Positions 23,041 through 35,434 of a stretch of 64,000 nt of DNA are shown piece by piece (positions within the stretch are counted from its first letter, which is position 1; each line of letters opens with the position of its first letter). The stretch spans positions 310,001 to 374,000 of the forward strand of contig LNAC01000852.1 of NCBI GenBank assembly GCA_002007465.1, in the 5' to 3' direction. The position numbers were made by a program, and so were the translations under genes. The notes under the pieces were generated by a model. That model searched no databases. It saw nothing but the letters and a program-made list of their open reading frames with translations, and was not told the DNA's origin. The DNA comes from Ailurus styani (taxonomy: Eukaryota; Chordata; Mammalia; Carnivora; Ailuridae).

Positions 23041-23150
23041 TGTTTTTATTTTTTTTACTTATGTAGTCTCTATACCCAATGTGGAGGTCGAACTCATAAT
23101 CCTACGATCAAGAGTGGCATGCCCTTCCGACTATATAAGTCAGGCACCCT
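23041..23150 (-). mobile_element. CAN SINE, short type
   Basis: Reversed tRNA-like head with 'tagtctctatacccaatgtg' and 'gatcaagagtggcatgccct'. Confidence 0.75.
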
Positions 23151-23388
23151 GTAACATATATAATTTTAAATTTTCTAGTAGCTGCTTTTAAAAGTAAGAA
23201 GAAAAACAAGTGAAAATAACTTTAAAGCATCTTACCTAACCCACTATAGCCAATGTATTTTCATTTAAACACATAATTCACAAAACATTAATGAGATATT
23301 TTACAGGTAATTAAGTATTTAATGGAAAAATTTACAGTGCTCCAGTTTTTATTTTTTTAATTTAAATTAAATAAAAAATCTAGTTCTT

Positions 23389-23578
23389 AAGTCCCCTGGT
23401 GGCTCACCTGGTTAAATAGCTGACTCTTGGTTTCCGCTCAGGTCATGATCTCAGGGTCATGAGATTGAGGTTTACATGGAGTTTGTGCTCGGCATGGAGT
23501 CTGCTTGAGATTCTCTCCCTCTGTCCCTTCCCCCATTCATGCTTGCTCTCTCTCTAAAACAAATAAAATCTTAAAACG
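23389..23578 (+). mobile_element. CAN SINE
   Basis: Diverged full-length copy flanked by AATCTAGTTCTT / AATTCAGTTCTT. Confidence 0.85.
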
Positions 23579-23599
23579 AATTCAGTTCTTCCTTGGTAC

Positions 23600-24890
23600 C
23601 AGCCACATTTCAGGTGCTCAATAGCCACATGTGGCTAGTGGCTACCATATGGGACAGCCTAGATCTAGAAGGATGATGTATCAAGTTTGGGTCCAATCAG
23701 GAGAGAGAAAACACAGTAATTTGAACAGGGAAAGTTTAATATAAAAAAATCATTAATTATAGAAGAGTATTGGACTAATGAGGGTTTGGCTGATAAGATG
23801 CAAAGAGAACTCTAAACAATGTAGGAATGGCCATATATGGGGGAGCCAGTACACCCTTAGGGCTGAGATAGATCATCCAAGTAAGAGCTCTCCATCTACC
23901 CAACCTACCCAAGAAGAAGGAGACCAAGATCTCACTGGAGAGAGCATGGCTATGTTTCCTAGAATGGCAGAGAAATTCTACTGGCTGTGGTGCCAGTAGA
24001 AGTTGGTGGAAATCTGCCCTCTAGAACCTTCCAGAAATCACCTTCTGCTGTTGGTTGCCACTGGCTGGCCTGCACGGCAGAACCTTGACACCAAGGATGG
24101 CGTGTGTGCTGCAGGGACCAGAAGCATGGATGTTTTTATAAAGACAGAAACATGAATGAGAACTACTCCAGCATGATGACAGATGTAGAAGGAGAAAAAC
24201 ATGACACAGAACAAGGGGATTACTTGGGACTGGGGAACTACTGTAGAAGGGAGGGTAAGATAGAAGTTCGGCCCTGTTGCCAAGGGTTCATGAGTCAACC
24301 TCAGACTAAACAAGATTCCATACAACATCCTAATCTTCCCCAAATATGAGTCAGGTCACATCAACCCTTTCTCCAAAAACTTTTAGTGGTTTTTCCTTGC
24401 CCATACAGAATCTTAGCTTGTCATTCTATCCGTCCAGCTTTCCTCAAACCATGTCAGGCCACTACTCTGTGCTCCCCCAGAGCCTGGCTTTGCTCTGCTC
24501 CTCTGCCTCAAAGCTCCCCTTTCCCTCTCCTTTCTCACAATTCAGCTCAAAAGCCCCAGTCATCAAAGCCAACCGTTGCACCCACCACATTCTGCCCCAC
24601 AAAATAAAGAGTACAAAGTTCCCAAAGGAAGGGGAAGCTCAGTCTCCTCCCCAACACTTGCATGGATAAATAATTCAGACTGGACTGAGCTCCTGTGGGT
24701 GGCACAGAGCCCAGCATAGTGGAGACACTCTCCAAATACTAAATACCTGTAATCAGTGGAAGGGAATAAAATAGACAGTCCTTGTCACAGCCATCTTGCT
24801 ATGCTTGCTTTCCAGAATGCCTTTTTCCCTTCTTCAGTTGCCAGTACCACCAAGTTTTCAAGTCATCCCTTACTGACTTTTCAACCCTCC
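23600..24890. other. Intergenic, no gene seen
   Basis: Mostly unique sequence. Frames near 24,038-24,735 on both strands lack splice context and family signatures. Confidence 0.45.
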
Positions 24891-24894
24891 ATGT

Positions 24895-25325
24895 CTTTAG
24901 TGAGCTGAATGGTGACCCCCAAAAAGGTATTTCCATGTCCTAGTCCCTGAATCTGTGAACATTACCCTTATAGGGCAAAAGATGTGATTAAACTAAAGAT
25001 CTTGATCCTGCATGATCCAGGTGGGTAAGAAACACAATCATAAGTGTCCTTGTATGGGAAAGGTGGAGAGGGTAGTAGACAGAGAGGGGAAGAAGCCATG
25101 TGATTCCAGAAGCAGAGCCTGGAGTGATGAGACCACAAGTCAAGGCGGGCCTGGAGGAAGGACTCGAGTCACCAGAAGCTGGAAGGGACAAGAAATAGGT
25201 TATCTCCTAGAGCCTTTGGAGCAAGCCCAGCCCTAGCTGCACTCCCATGAGAGAATTAAAGTTCTGCTGCTGTATGCTGCCCAGTTTGGTGATTCGTTCT
25301 GGTAGCTGCAGGAGACTAATACAAT
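24895..25325 (+). mobile_element. MaLR (MLT1-type) LTR
   Basis: The plus-strand order of MLT1 phrases is preserved: 'tgaatggtgacccccaaaaa', 'ttgatcctgcatgatccagg', 'gaagccatgtgattccagaa', 'caccagaagctggaagggac', 'gcaggagactaatac'. Confidence 0.75.
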
Positions 25326-25329
25326 CCCG

Positions 25330-27030
25330 GAGTCTATAATGATTGGGTCATGGAAAGTCACCCAATATAGTCACAGATAGAGACCCAATGCATGCAAGGA
25401 GACTCCATATGACACATTCTCTTCAGCCACTGGGAAATAGAAGCTCTTTTTTACACTAATACAGCCCATCCTGGGAGAATATAACCCTAGAACTGCTTAA
25501 GGTCACAGCCTGATAGGCTGAGAAAGACACACACCAATGTTGATGATGTCATTTGATCTTCTGGATCCAGCCGTATCTGAAACCAGATTTCTCCTGGATT
25601 TTCAGTGATATTGACCGATTACTTTCACATTTTACTCAAGCTGGTTGGCACTGGATTTCTGTCACAAGCAGTCCTGATTCTGACTCATAGTCCTTTTGTT
25701 GTTGATATATGTTTGTCAGTCACATGTGAGCTTCAGATAAAGGAGTTTTCAGTACAAGTATGTTCCAAATATTACATGGGTCAGATACTTAAAAAATTGT
25801 TATTTATCTGAAATTCAAATTTAACTGGGCATCCTGATGTTGTGGGTTTTGTCTTTTACTAAGGCAGTCTTATGTAGGAAGAAGTTTTTTATTGATCACC
25901 TGAAACCTTTGAAAAGCCAGGTCATAGTACAAAACACAGTAAGAATAATCCTTCTAAAGTGGATGCTTCTAATTTAAAACATTCCAATAACTATCTTCAA
26001 TGTCCTGTATTAACTGGGGTTTTAAAAGTGTGGCTATATCCTCCCAGTTGTGAACCTTAATGTGTTCTGAGGCTGAGAAAGAAATACTTCAAGGCCCCCT
26101 ACCAGTGAGCAAAGCAGTTTAAAAAAAGGTGCCTTTGTGTGTTGTGAGGCCTACAACTGCCTTTAACACTGACGCACTTACTGAGCTTCATTCACAGTTG
26201 TCTCTGGTTGGTGTGACAGACTCGTTAGGGAATGGTCCTGCAGCAAAGGATTGGGAAGGAACTTGCGAGCGGGGCAGGGGAGAGGGCCGTGTGATGCCTG
26301 TCAGCTTCCTTGAGCAGACAGAGGACAAGAGTCAAGCTGAGTGGCTCCTGAATCTGGGGACCAACCTGGTGACATGAGGTTCTATATATACACCATCATA
26401 CCCCAGCCCGGGGTGAGTGGGGGTGGTGTGTCTCTGTTTTGTGCTAAAATAAAGTTGTTCTAGAAAAGGTGGTTCGTCTGCTTGATGGATGTTTGCATCT
26501 CTTTTGTTCTCAAAATACGTTCCCTCAGCCTCCCCAGTAAAGGCTTCTAAGGGGGTTAGTGCTTTGACCTCCATACTTCGGACTGTAGAATGACAGATTC
26601 ACAGTCTAACTTGGCAGCAATATTAAGAATACTTGAACACTTAGAAACTTCAGTTCCCTGGCTCATGGCTTTTCCACTAGAGCTGATTCTCCAGTGATGT
26701 TGGAAAAAAGAGGCTCTTTCTTAAGAACACAGACTGAAATGTCAATTGCATTTCAGTCGCTTCTGTCCTTTCTTTTGATGTGTATTCCCTTTTTATTAAG
26801 CACTGTGGGATAGAACACACATATCTGTCTCCCTCTCCTAGTTTATGTTCCCACTGACTTACTATCTTGCCCATTCTGGCAAGTTCCACACACCCAGCAA
26901 GATCTTCTAACAACCCCAGTGAAGAACCACTGTGTCCACCAAGAGTGACACACTGAGGTCATAGCCCTGTGGGTAGTAGAGGGGTCATGCCCAGTGTTAG
27001 TCCTGAGAACGAATTAAAAAAAAAAAAGAT
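25330..27030. other. Intergenic, possible old LTR at about 26.0-26.56 kb
   Basis: No gene is seen. Around 26380 a 'tctatatataca' TATA-like run is followed 65 bases later by 'aaaataaagttgttc', an LTR-like spacing of TATA and polyadenylation signals, but no terminal sequence is identified. Low confidence. Confidence 0.3.
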
Positions 27031-27252
27031 TTGATTTTTTTATTTTTAAAGATTTATTTATTTGAGAGAGAGACAGTGTGCACGCTCTTATATGCCAGGG
27101 GCGGGGGCGGAGGGGCAGAGGGAGAGAATCTCAAGCAGACTCCCCACTGAGTGTGAAGCCCTACGAGGGGCTCAGTCTCACAACCCTGAGATCACCACCT
27201 AAGCCAAAATCAAGACTTGGACACTCAACCAACTGAGCCACCCAGGCGCCCC
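27031..27252 (-). mobile_element. CAN SINE
   Basis: Reversed full-length older copy ending 'gagccacccaggcgcccc'. Confidence 0.88.
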
Positions 27253-27257
27253 ACAAG

Positions 27258-27360
27258 ATTTTTTTTTTTTTTTAATAATCCCTACACCCAGTGTGGGGCT
27301 TGAACTCACAAACCTGAGATCGGGAGTTGCGTGCTCTATGGACTCAGCCCACCAGGTGCC
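27258..27360 (-). mobile_element. CAN SINE, short type
   Basis: Reversed short copy: 'ctacacccagtgtggggctt' and 'gatcgggagttgcgtgctct'. It directly follows another SINE. Confidence 0.75.
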
Positions 27361-27536
27361 TGGAGAGATAACTGAAGTGAGCAGACAAGAGGGTCAGTCT
27401 CCTGAGTCTGGAGCATCGATTCTCAGCTGAGGCTACGGTGACTCCAGGGAGCACCTAGAAGTATGAGGAGACGACTTTAAAACTGAAATATGTTTGACAT
27501 ATAACATCGTCTAAGTCACAGGTGAGCAACATATTT

Positions 27537-27731
27537 TTAAAAAGATTTTATTTATTTATTTGACACAGAGAGAGAGAGATCACAAGTAGGCAGAGAGGCA
27601 GGCAGAAGGAGAGGAGGAAGCAGGCTCTCCGCCGAGCAGGCAGCCCAATGCAGGGCTCGATCCCAGGACCCTGAGATCATGACCTGAGCCGAAGGCAGAG
27701 GCTTTAACCCACTAAGCCCCCCAGGCGCCCC
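27537..27731 (-). mobile_element. CAN SINE, full length
   Basis: Reversed copy: 'gattttatttatttatttga' to 'caggcgcccc', flanked by imperfect CAACATATT-type repeats. Confidence 0.92.
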
Positions 27732-27956
27732 AAAGGTGTACAACATATTAATACTTTTATTCCTCCACCAGGTTACGTGATCATCATTTTTAATTTTTTT
27801 TTAGTGGTTGAAATAATTCAGTTCCAGTCCCTTGGTAAGTTTGAGAAACATAATACAATATTTTTTGTCTAGAAGAGACTTCTGTTTTTTAACAATGACT
27901 CACAGGGGTGGGGGAGCAGTCTACTGTTGACCTTTACTTAAGTATCCTGCAAAACA

Positions 27957-28157
27957 GGGGCCCCTAGGTGGCTCAGTCATTAGGAATCTGCCTTTGGCTC
28001 AAGTCCTGATCCCAGGATCCTGGGATCGAGCCCCTGCATTGGGCTCCCTGCTCAGTGGAAAGTCTGCTTCTCCCTCTCCCACTCCCCCCTGCATATGTTC
28101 CTTCTCTGGCTGTCTCTCTCGCTCTCTGTCAAATAAATCTGAAAAAAAAATTTTTTT
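27957..28157 (+). mobile_element. CAN SINE, full length
   Basis: Perfect 17-base target-site duplications, AAGTATCCTGCAAAACA, at 27940-27956 and 28158-28174. Confidence 0.95.
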
Positions 28158-28174
28158 AAGTATCCTGCAAAACA

Positions 28175-29070
28175 AAAAATGCTCCTGCCCCCAATGCCAA
28201 TAGCGGCCCCCAGCTCCCTCTGCAGTTGACAAACACTGGTCTCAACAAAGAAATCTAATGATCCAGGGGGAAGTACAAGGATATTCATCAGGTGGAAGGA
28301 CCTGGAAAGATCTTTTTTCCCTGTAGGCTTCCACTCTATGGGACGTGAACCTCAAACCCAGAAAAGGAGCTTTGCTCTGCACATAATATTAGGATGAGGT
28401 TCAGCCGCCAATGACAAAAAACCCTAAATGCTAGTGGCTTAGCCTCACAAAGTTTTGATCTCTCACAGAGTAAGTCTTCGAGTAGACAGTCGGGCTGAAG
28501 GGTCAGGTCGGCAGAGTCAGCAGAGACTCAGACTCCACTGGTCCCAGAGGTGACCCTTATTCACAGGGTCCAAGATGGGTGTTTCCATGGCAGCTGCCCC
28601 TTCCATGTTCCACCCAGATGACCTGAGGAAAAGAAGAACTTGCTCCCTTGCTTTAAGACACCTCTTAGAAGTTGCATATGACATTTCCCATTACATTCCT
28701 TGACCAGAACTTAGGCACAGGTCCATACTCAACTGCCAGGTAGGTAGGAAACACACACTCTGGGTTGCCAACTAAAAACCGCAGGTCCTCTTCCTAAAAA
28801 AGGAAGAAGAGAGATCTTTAGTGACAGCTCACAGTCTTTTCCATTCCTGGGAGGGCAGATTACCTACGTCAATGACAAGTGAAGCCCTAGTATTTTGCTC
28901 AAGTTGGGTTTCAGTGGCCCAGGCTTGACTCAGTAGGGGAAGAGGAAGCATTGACCTGTGGCTTGAGAAGAGTTTTATCAATGTCAGAGAATCCTAATGT
29001 TGGGACTTTACGGATCATCAAGTCCAACATCCTCTTTTTAAATTTTTTTTTAATGTTTTTGATTCTTGTC
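28175..29070. other. Intergenic, no gene seen
   Basis: The part at about 28390-28790 resembles an old interspersed repeat ('aaatgctagtggcttagcct') that I cannot name with confidence. Otherwise unique. Confidence 0.4.
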
Positions 29071-29080
29071 TAACATAGGT

Positions 29081-29288
29081 TTTTTTTTTTAAGATTTTTT
29101 AAAATTTTTATTTATTTATTTGACAGAGAGAGAGAGATCACAAGTAGGCAGAGAGGCAGGCAGAGAGAGAGGAGGAAGCAGGCTCCCCACTGAGCAGGGA
29201 CCCCGATGTGGGGCTTGATTCCAGGACCCTGAGATCATGACCTGAGCCGAAGGCATAGGCTTTAACCCACTGAGCCACCCAGGCGCCC
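29081..29288 (-). mobile_element. CAN SINE, full length
   Basis: Reversed copy flanked by TAACATAGGTTTT / TAACATACGTTTT duplications. Confidence 0.93.
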
Positions 29289-29289
29289 T

Positions 29290-31090
29290 AACATACGTTT
29301 TCTCTATTTCCAGCATTTTTTCTGCCTCCTGCCTACCCTGATCTTTGATCATCAAATTTTTGGTTCTTGGACAACAAATTTTTAAGTAAACACATTTAAA
29401 AATGATTGATGACCCTAAAGAATGTTGATTGTGTGGGTTTCACTATCATTATTTTAGAAATTAAGATTGAGAAATCTTAGAAACTTTCGCAGTACTCATA
29501 GTACCCATGACTTTGTAATCAATAGAACATAAAAATATTTTCATAACATATACTTGCATCAAATAACGAATATGCACATCAACACTTTGAAATCAAGGTG
29601 CTTGATCTGATTAATATATTAAGCAAGCACACATATTACACATTTGTTCTTTAATACACTGACAACTCTATTTCAATATGATTGGTTTCTGTATTTTTCT
29701 GCATTTAAATTTTTATTCTGAGAAGTCCATAGACTCTTGACCTAGGCACTCTGTGTTCATGGCCTGAGACTGGGATTAACACAGGAAAACCAGAAAAACA
29801 AAGGTTCAGTGGGTCTTTGAATTTCCCAAGCCCCAGTGCTAGGGAGAAACAGAGAGTAGAGTTTACCTCCAGAGGCCATTACCCTCTTCCTGACAACCAG
29901 GAGGCCCCTGGGGGTGTTTTCCAGGCCTCCAGCTACCTGCTCTCCAGCTGAGTGAGTGGTGCACTTTCCTGGGGCACAGACCTGTCTTTACCCAGTTTCC
30001 TTCTGAGAGATGGTTGAGGGTCACATTCTCTCATAGCCGGAAGCCCCCACGCATTGCCCAGGGGGACTGTGCCTATGTCAGCCACACAGCTGAGCTCAGT
30101 CCCAAACAACCCACTTCTGCCTCTTTCCGTAGCCCAGGGGTGCGCCTCATGATATAGAGTGGACCTAGGCCCTTAGAGGGGCAGCGGGTTGTGGAACAAG
30201 AGGCCCCCCACCTGGATATTGGATCATTCCTATGTCGGGTGGGATTGGACAGAACCATCTGGAGATTTTTCTCTGCATCAGGTTACAGAAAAACTCACTC
30301 CTATGACACACAGGGCAGTGGGGAGGCCTGGAGGTACGCAGTCGTTTGCCCAGGACGTAATAGTTCCCCTATTTTTAATGTCTCTGAGCTGGAAATGCAG
30401 AGTTGTTCCCTCTGCGGGCTTGGAGTGGCTGAGGCCCCGGATCCGGTGCGTGTGGGCACCCACGCTCCCCTCCCCCGTTCTCTGGGGCTGATTTCAGCAC
30501 CGCGCACCTATTGCTATGGTAATGAGCCAGGGAAGCTTTTTGAGCCGATCAGGAAGAGAGGAACCTTCATAAAAGAAAAGACAAATCAGGGCCACAGTGT
30601 GAAATCTGGAAAGAATCAGAGAAGAGAGGCGTGAGAATTTGAATTAATGACGGAAGAGATAGAGCAGCGAAGCCTGCTTAAACCCAGGGGAGGGACGGGG
30701 GTAGGGTGGCAGAGAGGCTCAGGTCGGGAGGCTTGGGTGTAGCCTGTCCTACCCCCAGTGTTCTCTGTGCAACGGACTAACTGTTCCAGGTGCCTGACAT
30801 TTAGAGCAGTACTCTGTGCTTACCTGTCCTTCTCCCTCACACAGATGTGCAAGCAAACCCTCCAGAGATAGAAATATATATCAAGGCACTAAAACATTTG
30901 ATAATTTAAAAAAATATATAAATATATATATATATATTTTTTCTTTTCCTATACTGGAATAGAACACAGTTCACATATGGAGGGATCAGCTGGAAAGGGG
31001 ACAGAAGGAAGCACATATAGCAAAGAAGGGAGAGGAGAGAAAAATGGAGAGGGATTTGCTTCAGGAATTGCCTAAGATTCCCAGGACTAG
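29290..31090. other. Intergenic, no gene seen
   Basis: Unique sequence with an (AT)n run at about 30910-30940. The 147-codon plus frame at 30191-30634 has no recognised domain and no supporting splice or promoter context. Confidence 0.45.
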
Positions 31091-31094
31091 AGTT

Positions 31095-31930
31095 AAAGAA
31101 AAATCATTCAGAACATGGACAACACCAAAGGCTGTGGAGGATGGGCAGCAGTAAGACCTCCCATTCATTGCTGCTGGGAATGCAGCCTCATCCACCCACT
31201 GTGGAAGACAGTTGAGCAGTTCGACAAAACTAAATACATCCTTCCCATACGATCCAGCAGTCATGCTCCTTGGTATTTTCTCAGAGACATTGTAAACCTA
31301 GCTTCACCCAAAAACTTGAACATGGATGTTTCTAGAAACTGTATTCATAACTGCCCAAACTTGGAAGCAACCAAGATGTCCTTCAGTAGGTGAATGGTTA
31401 AATAAACTGTGGTCCCAAAGTAATGAGCCATCAAGCCCAGAAGAGGCGTGGAGGAACTTTAAATGCATACTGCTTAGTAAGTGAAAGAAGCCAGTCTGGA
31501 AAGTCTGCGTACTGTCTGATTCCAACTATAGAACATTCTGGAAAAGGCAGGACTACGACACAGTGGTTTAAAAATACCAGTGGCTACCAGGCGTTAGGAT
31601 GGGAGCAGGTTGAATGGGTGGATCACAGAGATTTCTAGGGCAGTAAAAATACTCTGTAATGATAGATACATTTCATTATAGTTTCTTCCTACCTGTACAA
31701 TACGCAACAGCTAGAGAGAAACAGTATCAGTGTAGGTTTATCAACTGTAACAAACGTGTCACACTGATGAGGAATACTAATGGGGGGAGGCTTTGCATGT
31801 GCAAGGGTGGGGGTGGAGAAGGTATATGGGAAATCTCTGTACCTTCCTCTCAATTTTGCTGTTCTTAAAAAACTGTTCTTAAAAAACAATGATGGGGACC
31901 ATAACATATTTGTAAAATAAAAGCTGTTTT
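31095..31930 (+). mobile_element. L1 fragment (ORF2 end and 3'UTR)
   Basis: Plus-strand L1: 'catcctcctcc'-like variation aside, 'cattgctgctgggaatgcag', 'atacgatccagcagtcatgc', 'gaagcaaccaagatgtcctt' and 'taggtgaatggttaaataaa' follow L1 order. Confidence 0.7.
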
Positions 31931-32047
31931 GTTACTTGTAAGCACCTTTCCAAAAATGGCTGTGGCCATGTGGAATGAAATAGACATACTCCTTCACTAT
32001 ACACTAAAACACAGAGCTTCTACCTCTGTTCTTCTAAAAACCAAACA

Positions 32048-32137
32048 GTGGCTCCTGGCCGGCTCCGTCTGTACAGCTTGTGACGCTTGATCTGGGGGTA
32101 TGAGGCCAAGCCCCACACTGGGTGTACAGATTACTTC
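32048..32137 (+). mobile_element. CAN SINE, short type
   Basis: 'ggctcctggccggctccgtc' to 'acagattacttc'. A full-length SINE follows 15 bases later. Confidence 0.7.
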
Positions 32138-32152
32138 AAAAGTTAAAATCTT

Positions 32153-32339
32153 GGGGCGCCTGGGTGGCTCAGTTGGTTAAGCAATTGCCTTCAGCTCAGG
32201 TCATGATCCCAGGGTCCTGGGATCGAGTCCTGCATTGGGCTCCTTGCTCAGCAGGGGGCCTGCTTCTCTCTCTCCCACTGCCTGCTACTCTGCCTGCTTG
32301 TGTTCTCTGTGTCAAATAAATAAATAAAAAGTCTTCAAA
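32153..32339 (+). mobile_element. CAN SINE, full length
   Basis: Flanked by AAAAGTTAAAATCTT and AAAATTAAAATTT duplications. This is the last SINE before a 14.8-kb SINE-free stretch. Confidence 0.93.
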
Positions 32340-32439
32340 AAAATTAAAATTTAAAAAAAAATAAGAGAATAAAAACCAAATCAACAAAATAGCTAAGTTC
32401 AGAAAGTCAGAAAGTCTGATTAAGTACTAACACAAACAT

Positions 32440-32670
32440 CCGCAAAAAAAGTCAGCCATCACCAGTGATCACCATCATACACTGTATCAAATTCTTACTC
32501 CCTGCAATAACTCCGTCAATAAATAAAATACAATTTTGGTTCTCATTTCACAGATGAGTCTAGGCTTGGAAGTTAAGTGACTTGCTCCAATCAGAACAAG
32601 TGTGGTTAGAGGAGGTGGGAGTTGAACACCAGGTGGGTCACGTCAGGCTGCAGAAGCCCAAGCAGTAACT
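32440..32670 (+). mobile_element. MIR SINE
   Basis: 'caaattcttactccctgcaa', 'tttcacagatgagtctaggc', 'agttaagtgacttgctccaa' follow the MIR core. Confidence 0.65.
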
Positions 32671-33520
32671 ATTTTGCTCTACTGGACACAGTTTCTGTTC
32701 TGATGGTGTTCCAAGTTTGAGGACCCCCACGGGAGCCTTTCTGACCAAGGCCCTCTTGGCGGAGTTCAGGTCAGGCTCTACTTTCTAACACAAGGCTGGA
32801 CTAGCTTAGTAGCCTAGTGTTCTTTTCCAATATACCAAAATGTGGTGTCTTCAAGGAGAGAGAATGATCTCCCAAAAGCAGCTGTCTGGGTCATTTACAG
32901 CTGTAAACGGCTCCAGTTTTCTGTCGGATGTTTTTCTGTGTCAATACTGAACAACCATTTTTAAAAAGAACAACTGAGGGAAAAGGTTTTCTCCCTGGTT
33001 CTCAACAGACACTGCCTGGGGGGGAGGGGGGGCTGGGCCGACCCTGGAGTAGCCATGGAGCCAGAATGGGCCCTGGCGAGGTCTTCCCTCCCATCCTCAT
33101 GCCACGCTGTGGCCATGGGGCTTCAGGGTCATGGGTGTGCTGAGCCACCTCTCAGACCCCCAGTCCCCTGATCACCAGAGGCCTTGGCCGTGGCAGCTTG
33201 CATGGCCTCAAGGACCATGGAGCCCTCCCGGTTATTTCCAGTTCCTGCCTAGGTTTTGAATGGCTGTTTCTGTGCTGGTGTTTGTGAACTGTGGGCACTG
33301 GCTCAGTCTGGATGCCCGTCCCATTGGGATCCTTCAGTGCCCACCGCTGGGTTTGCACTTGGCCCTCGTCTGCCTGCACTGTGTCTTTGCAAGCATTCAC
33401 CGAGTGCCTACTGTGAGCTCAGCCACCGAACAAGGGGCAGAGCATGAGAGTGAGAACTAAGATTCAGGATCCCTGCTCCAGGGTCTTCCTGGGACTCATG
33501 ATAGCCCCGTTGTCCTGACT
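32671..33520. other. Intergenic, no gene seen
   Basis: GC-richer unique sequence. No exon is recognised. Confidence 0.4.
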
Positions 33521-33524
33521 TGCT

Positions 33525-33800
33525 CTTGTATTGTGGTGTAATAGATGTACGGCTTACACTGCTCAGCATGTTTAAGTGTGCAGTTCAGTGGCAATAAGCA
33601 CGTTCGCTGTTCTGCACCTGCCACCTCCATCCATTGCCACAGCTTTTTCTTCATTACCCATGAGACCCTAACCCTCTATTCCGCTTCCCCAGCCCCGGCA
33701 CCCAACAGCTCCTTCCATCTCCATGAGTCAAAGTGCTCTGTCCCTCATGAGTGGGGTCCTTCAGTGTCTGGCTTGTTTCACATAGCACAGTGGCCTCAGT
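33525..33800 (-). mobile_element. Old L1 fragment
   Basis: Reversed L1 3' phrases such as 'gtttaagtgtgcagttcagt' and 'cctccatccattgccacagc'. Confidence 0.55.
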
Positions 33801-34568
33801 GACACATTTCACAGTATCCCCATGAGCCTGGACATGACCTACTTCCCCCCCAAAGGAGTGACTCAGCCCATTGCTGGCTAAGCTAAGCCGCCTCAGTCCC
33901 CTCTTCTCCCCTCATCTTCCTCCTCAGCCTGAAGATGATCCCAGCCAATCTGTAGCTTTGAAGACCTGTTCAGCCCAATGCCAGACACACCACCCCAGGG
34001 GCCTTGGGCCTCACCTACCCCATCTGTACACATCAGGAGCCTGCCCCACCCCAGCCAGCTGGCCCCCTGCTCCTCCCACAGGTGTCCCCATCTCAGGAGA
34101 GGGAAACACCAAGTCCAGACCCTTGGAGTCATCTATGACTTCTTGCTGGCCACCAATTCTCCCAGTAGTGAGGTGGCTTCTGGAAGGAAACATAAACCAA
34201 GCAGAATAATGAAAAAAAGCTGAGTGATGAGGAGCCTTAGGGAAAAATGGCCTGGAGGCTCTGACTTCTTCCTGAGCCCCTGGGACACTGAATGCATGGG
34301 CTGGGTGCATGCTCAGGGCCCACCTGAGAAGGCCCCAGGCTCTCCCCTCAAGTGATTGTCAGACTCTGCAAGTAGGCAGTGAAGGCCAAGGCAGAGTCCT
34401 ACGCAGCCTGGCTCGTGCTGAAGGTGGATCCTGCCACACAGCCAGAGCCTTCCTCCACATCTGCAAAGCTAGAAGTTGTTTTCTTCGGGGGGGGGTTGTT
34501 TCCAGATGTTTAAGGAAATCTCGTCAAGTTAACAGCTGGCCACAACATTCATAGGACAGACACTTCCA

Positions 34569-34641
34569 GGGCCACACACGACCAGGAATACAGATTTGAC
34601 AAAATTAGTTCAGAAAAGTCACTAAGCCAAGAGCCGAACTA
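34569..34641. repeat. Direct repeat, copy 1
   Basis: Partner of 35365-35434; both contain 'tcactaagccaagag' preceded by a 'ttagttcagaaaa' run. Diverged. Confidence 0.6.
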
Positions 34642-35364
34642 CAGTGAGAGGATTAGCAGCAGGGAAACCCGGGGAGGGGAGGAACTGGTATTTGACTTGC
34701 TGAATCACACTATTCACAATGTCCCAGATCCAAAGGCAGAGAGACAAGTGGAGGTGACACAGTAAAGGAATCTATCTCGGTGCAGCCGACACCAGAAAGC
34801 AGAGGACTGGCATGGTCTCCAGGTGCTGAAAACACTCGGGATTATTATATAAGGAAAGTCTCGGACAAAGGTCAGTGGGTGCGTGCAGGGGGGAGCAGTA
34901 AAGTTCCAGTCAATCATTGTCTTGGGGTCAATCACATGGGGTCTTGCTGGCGTCAGGCATTGTTTATTGCTTGAGGGGTCATTTTGGTGTCCACTGAGTC
35001 TTTCACTTGAGTTAACAGATGAACCCGAAGGAAGGATGTCATCAGTTAGGAAGTACAGACGGAGGTCTGAGGGGAGGTGGGTAAAGGCCTCTTTCACTCA
35101 GAGAGTGGGGAAGCTCCGAGCCTCTGCTACACACCTTGCCCGGCTCATCGCTTCCAGCTGCCTGGTCCTGAGTTCTGTTCTTTTAATGAACTGGTGATCT
35201 AGTAAGTAACATGCTTCTCTGAGTTCTGTCTTCCCCAGAAGATTATTTGAACCTGAGGAGGAGGTCGTGGGGACCTCCAATCTGTAGTCTATAGCTTGGA
35301 AACACGGGTGACCCCTCTGCCCAGCCACTGGCTGACCACAAAGTTAAGAGCACAAGGACCTCAG

Positions 35365-35434
35365 TGGCCACATACAACAAAGAAGACAGACTTTACAAGG
35401 TTAGTTCAGAAAAATCACTAAGCCAAGAGTTGCA
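35365..35434. repeat. Direct repeat, copy 2
   Basis: Partner of 34569-34641, same orientation. Confidence 0.6.
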
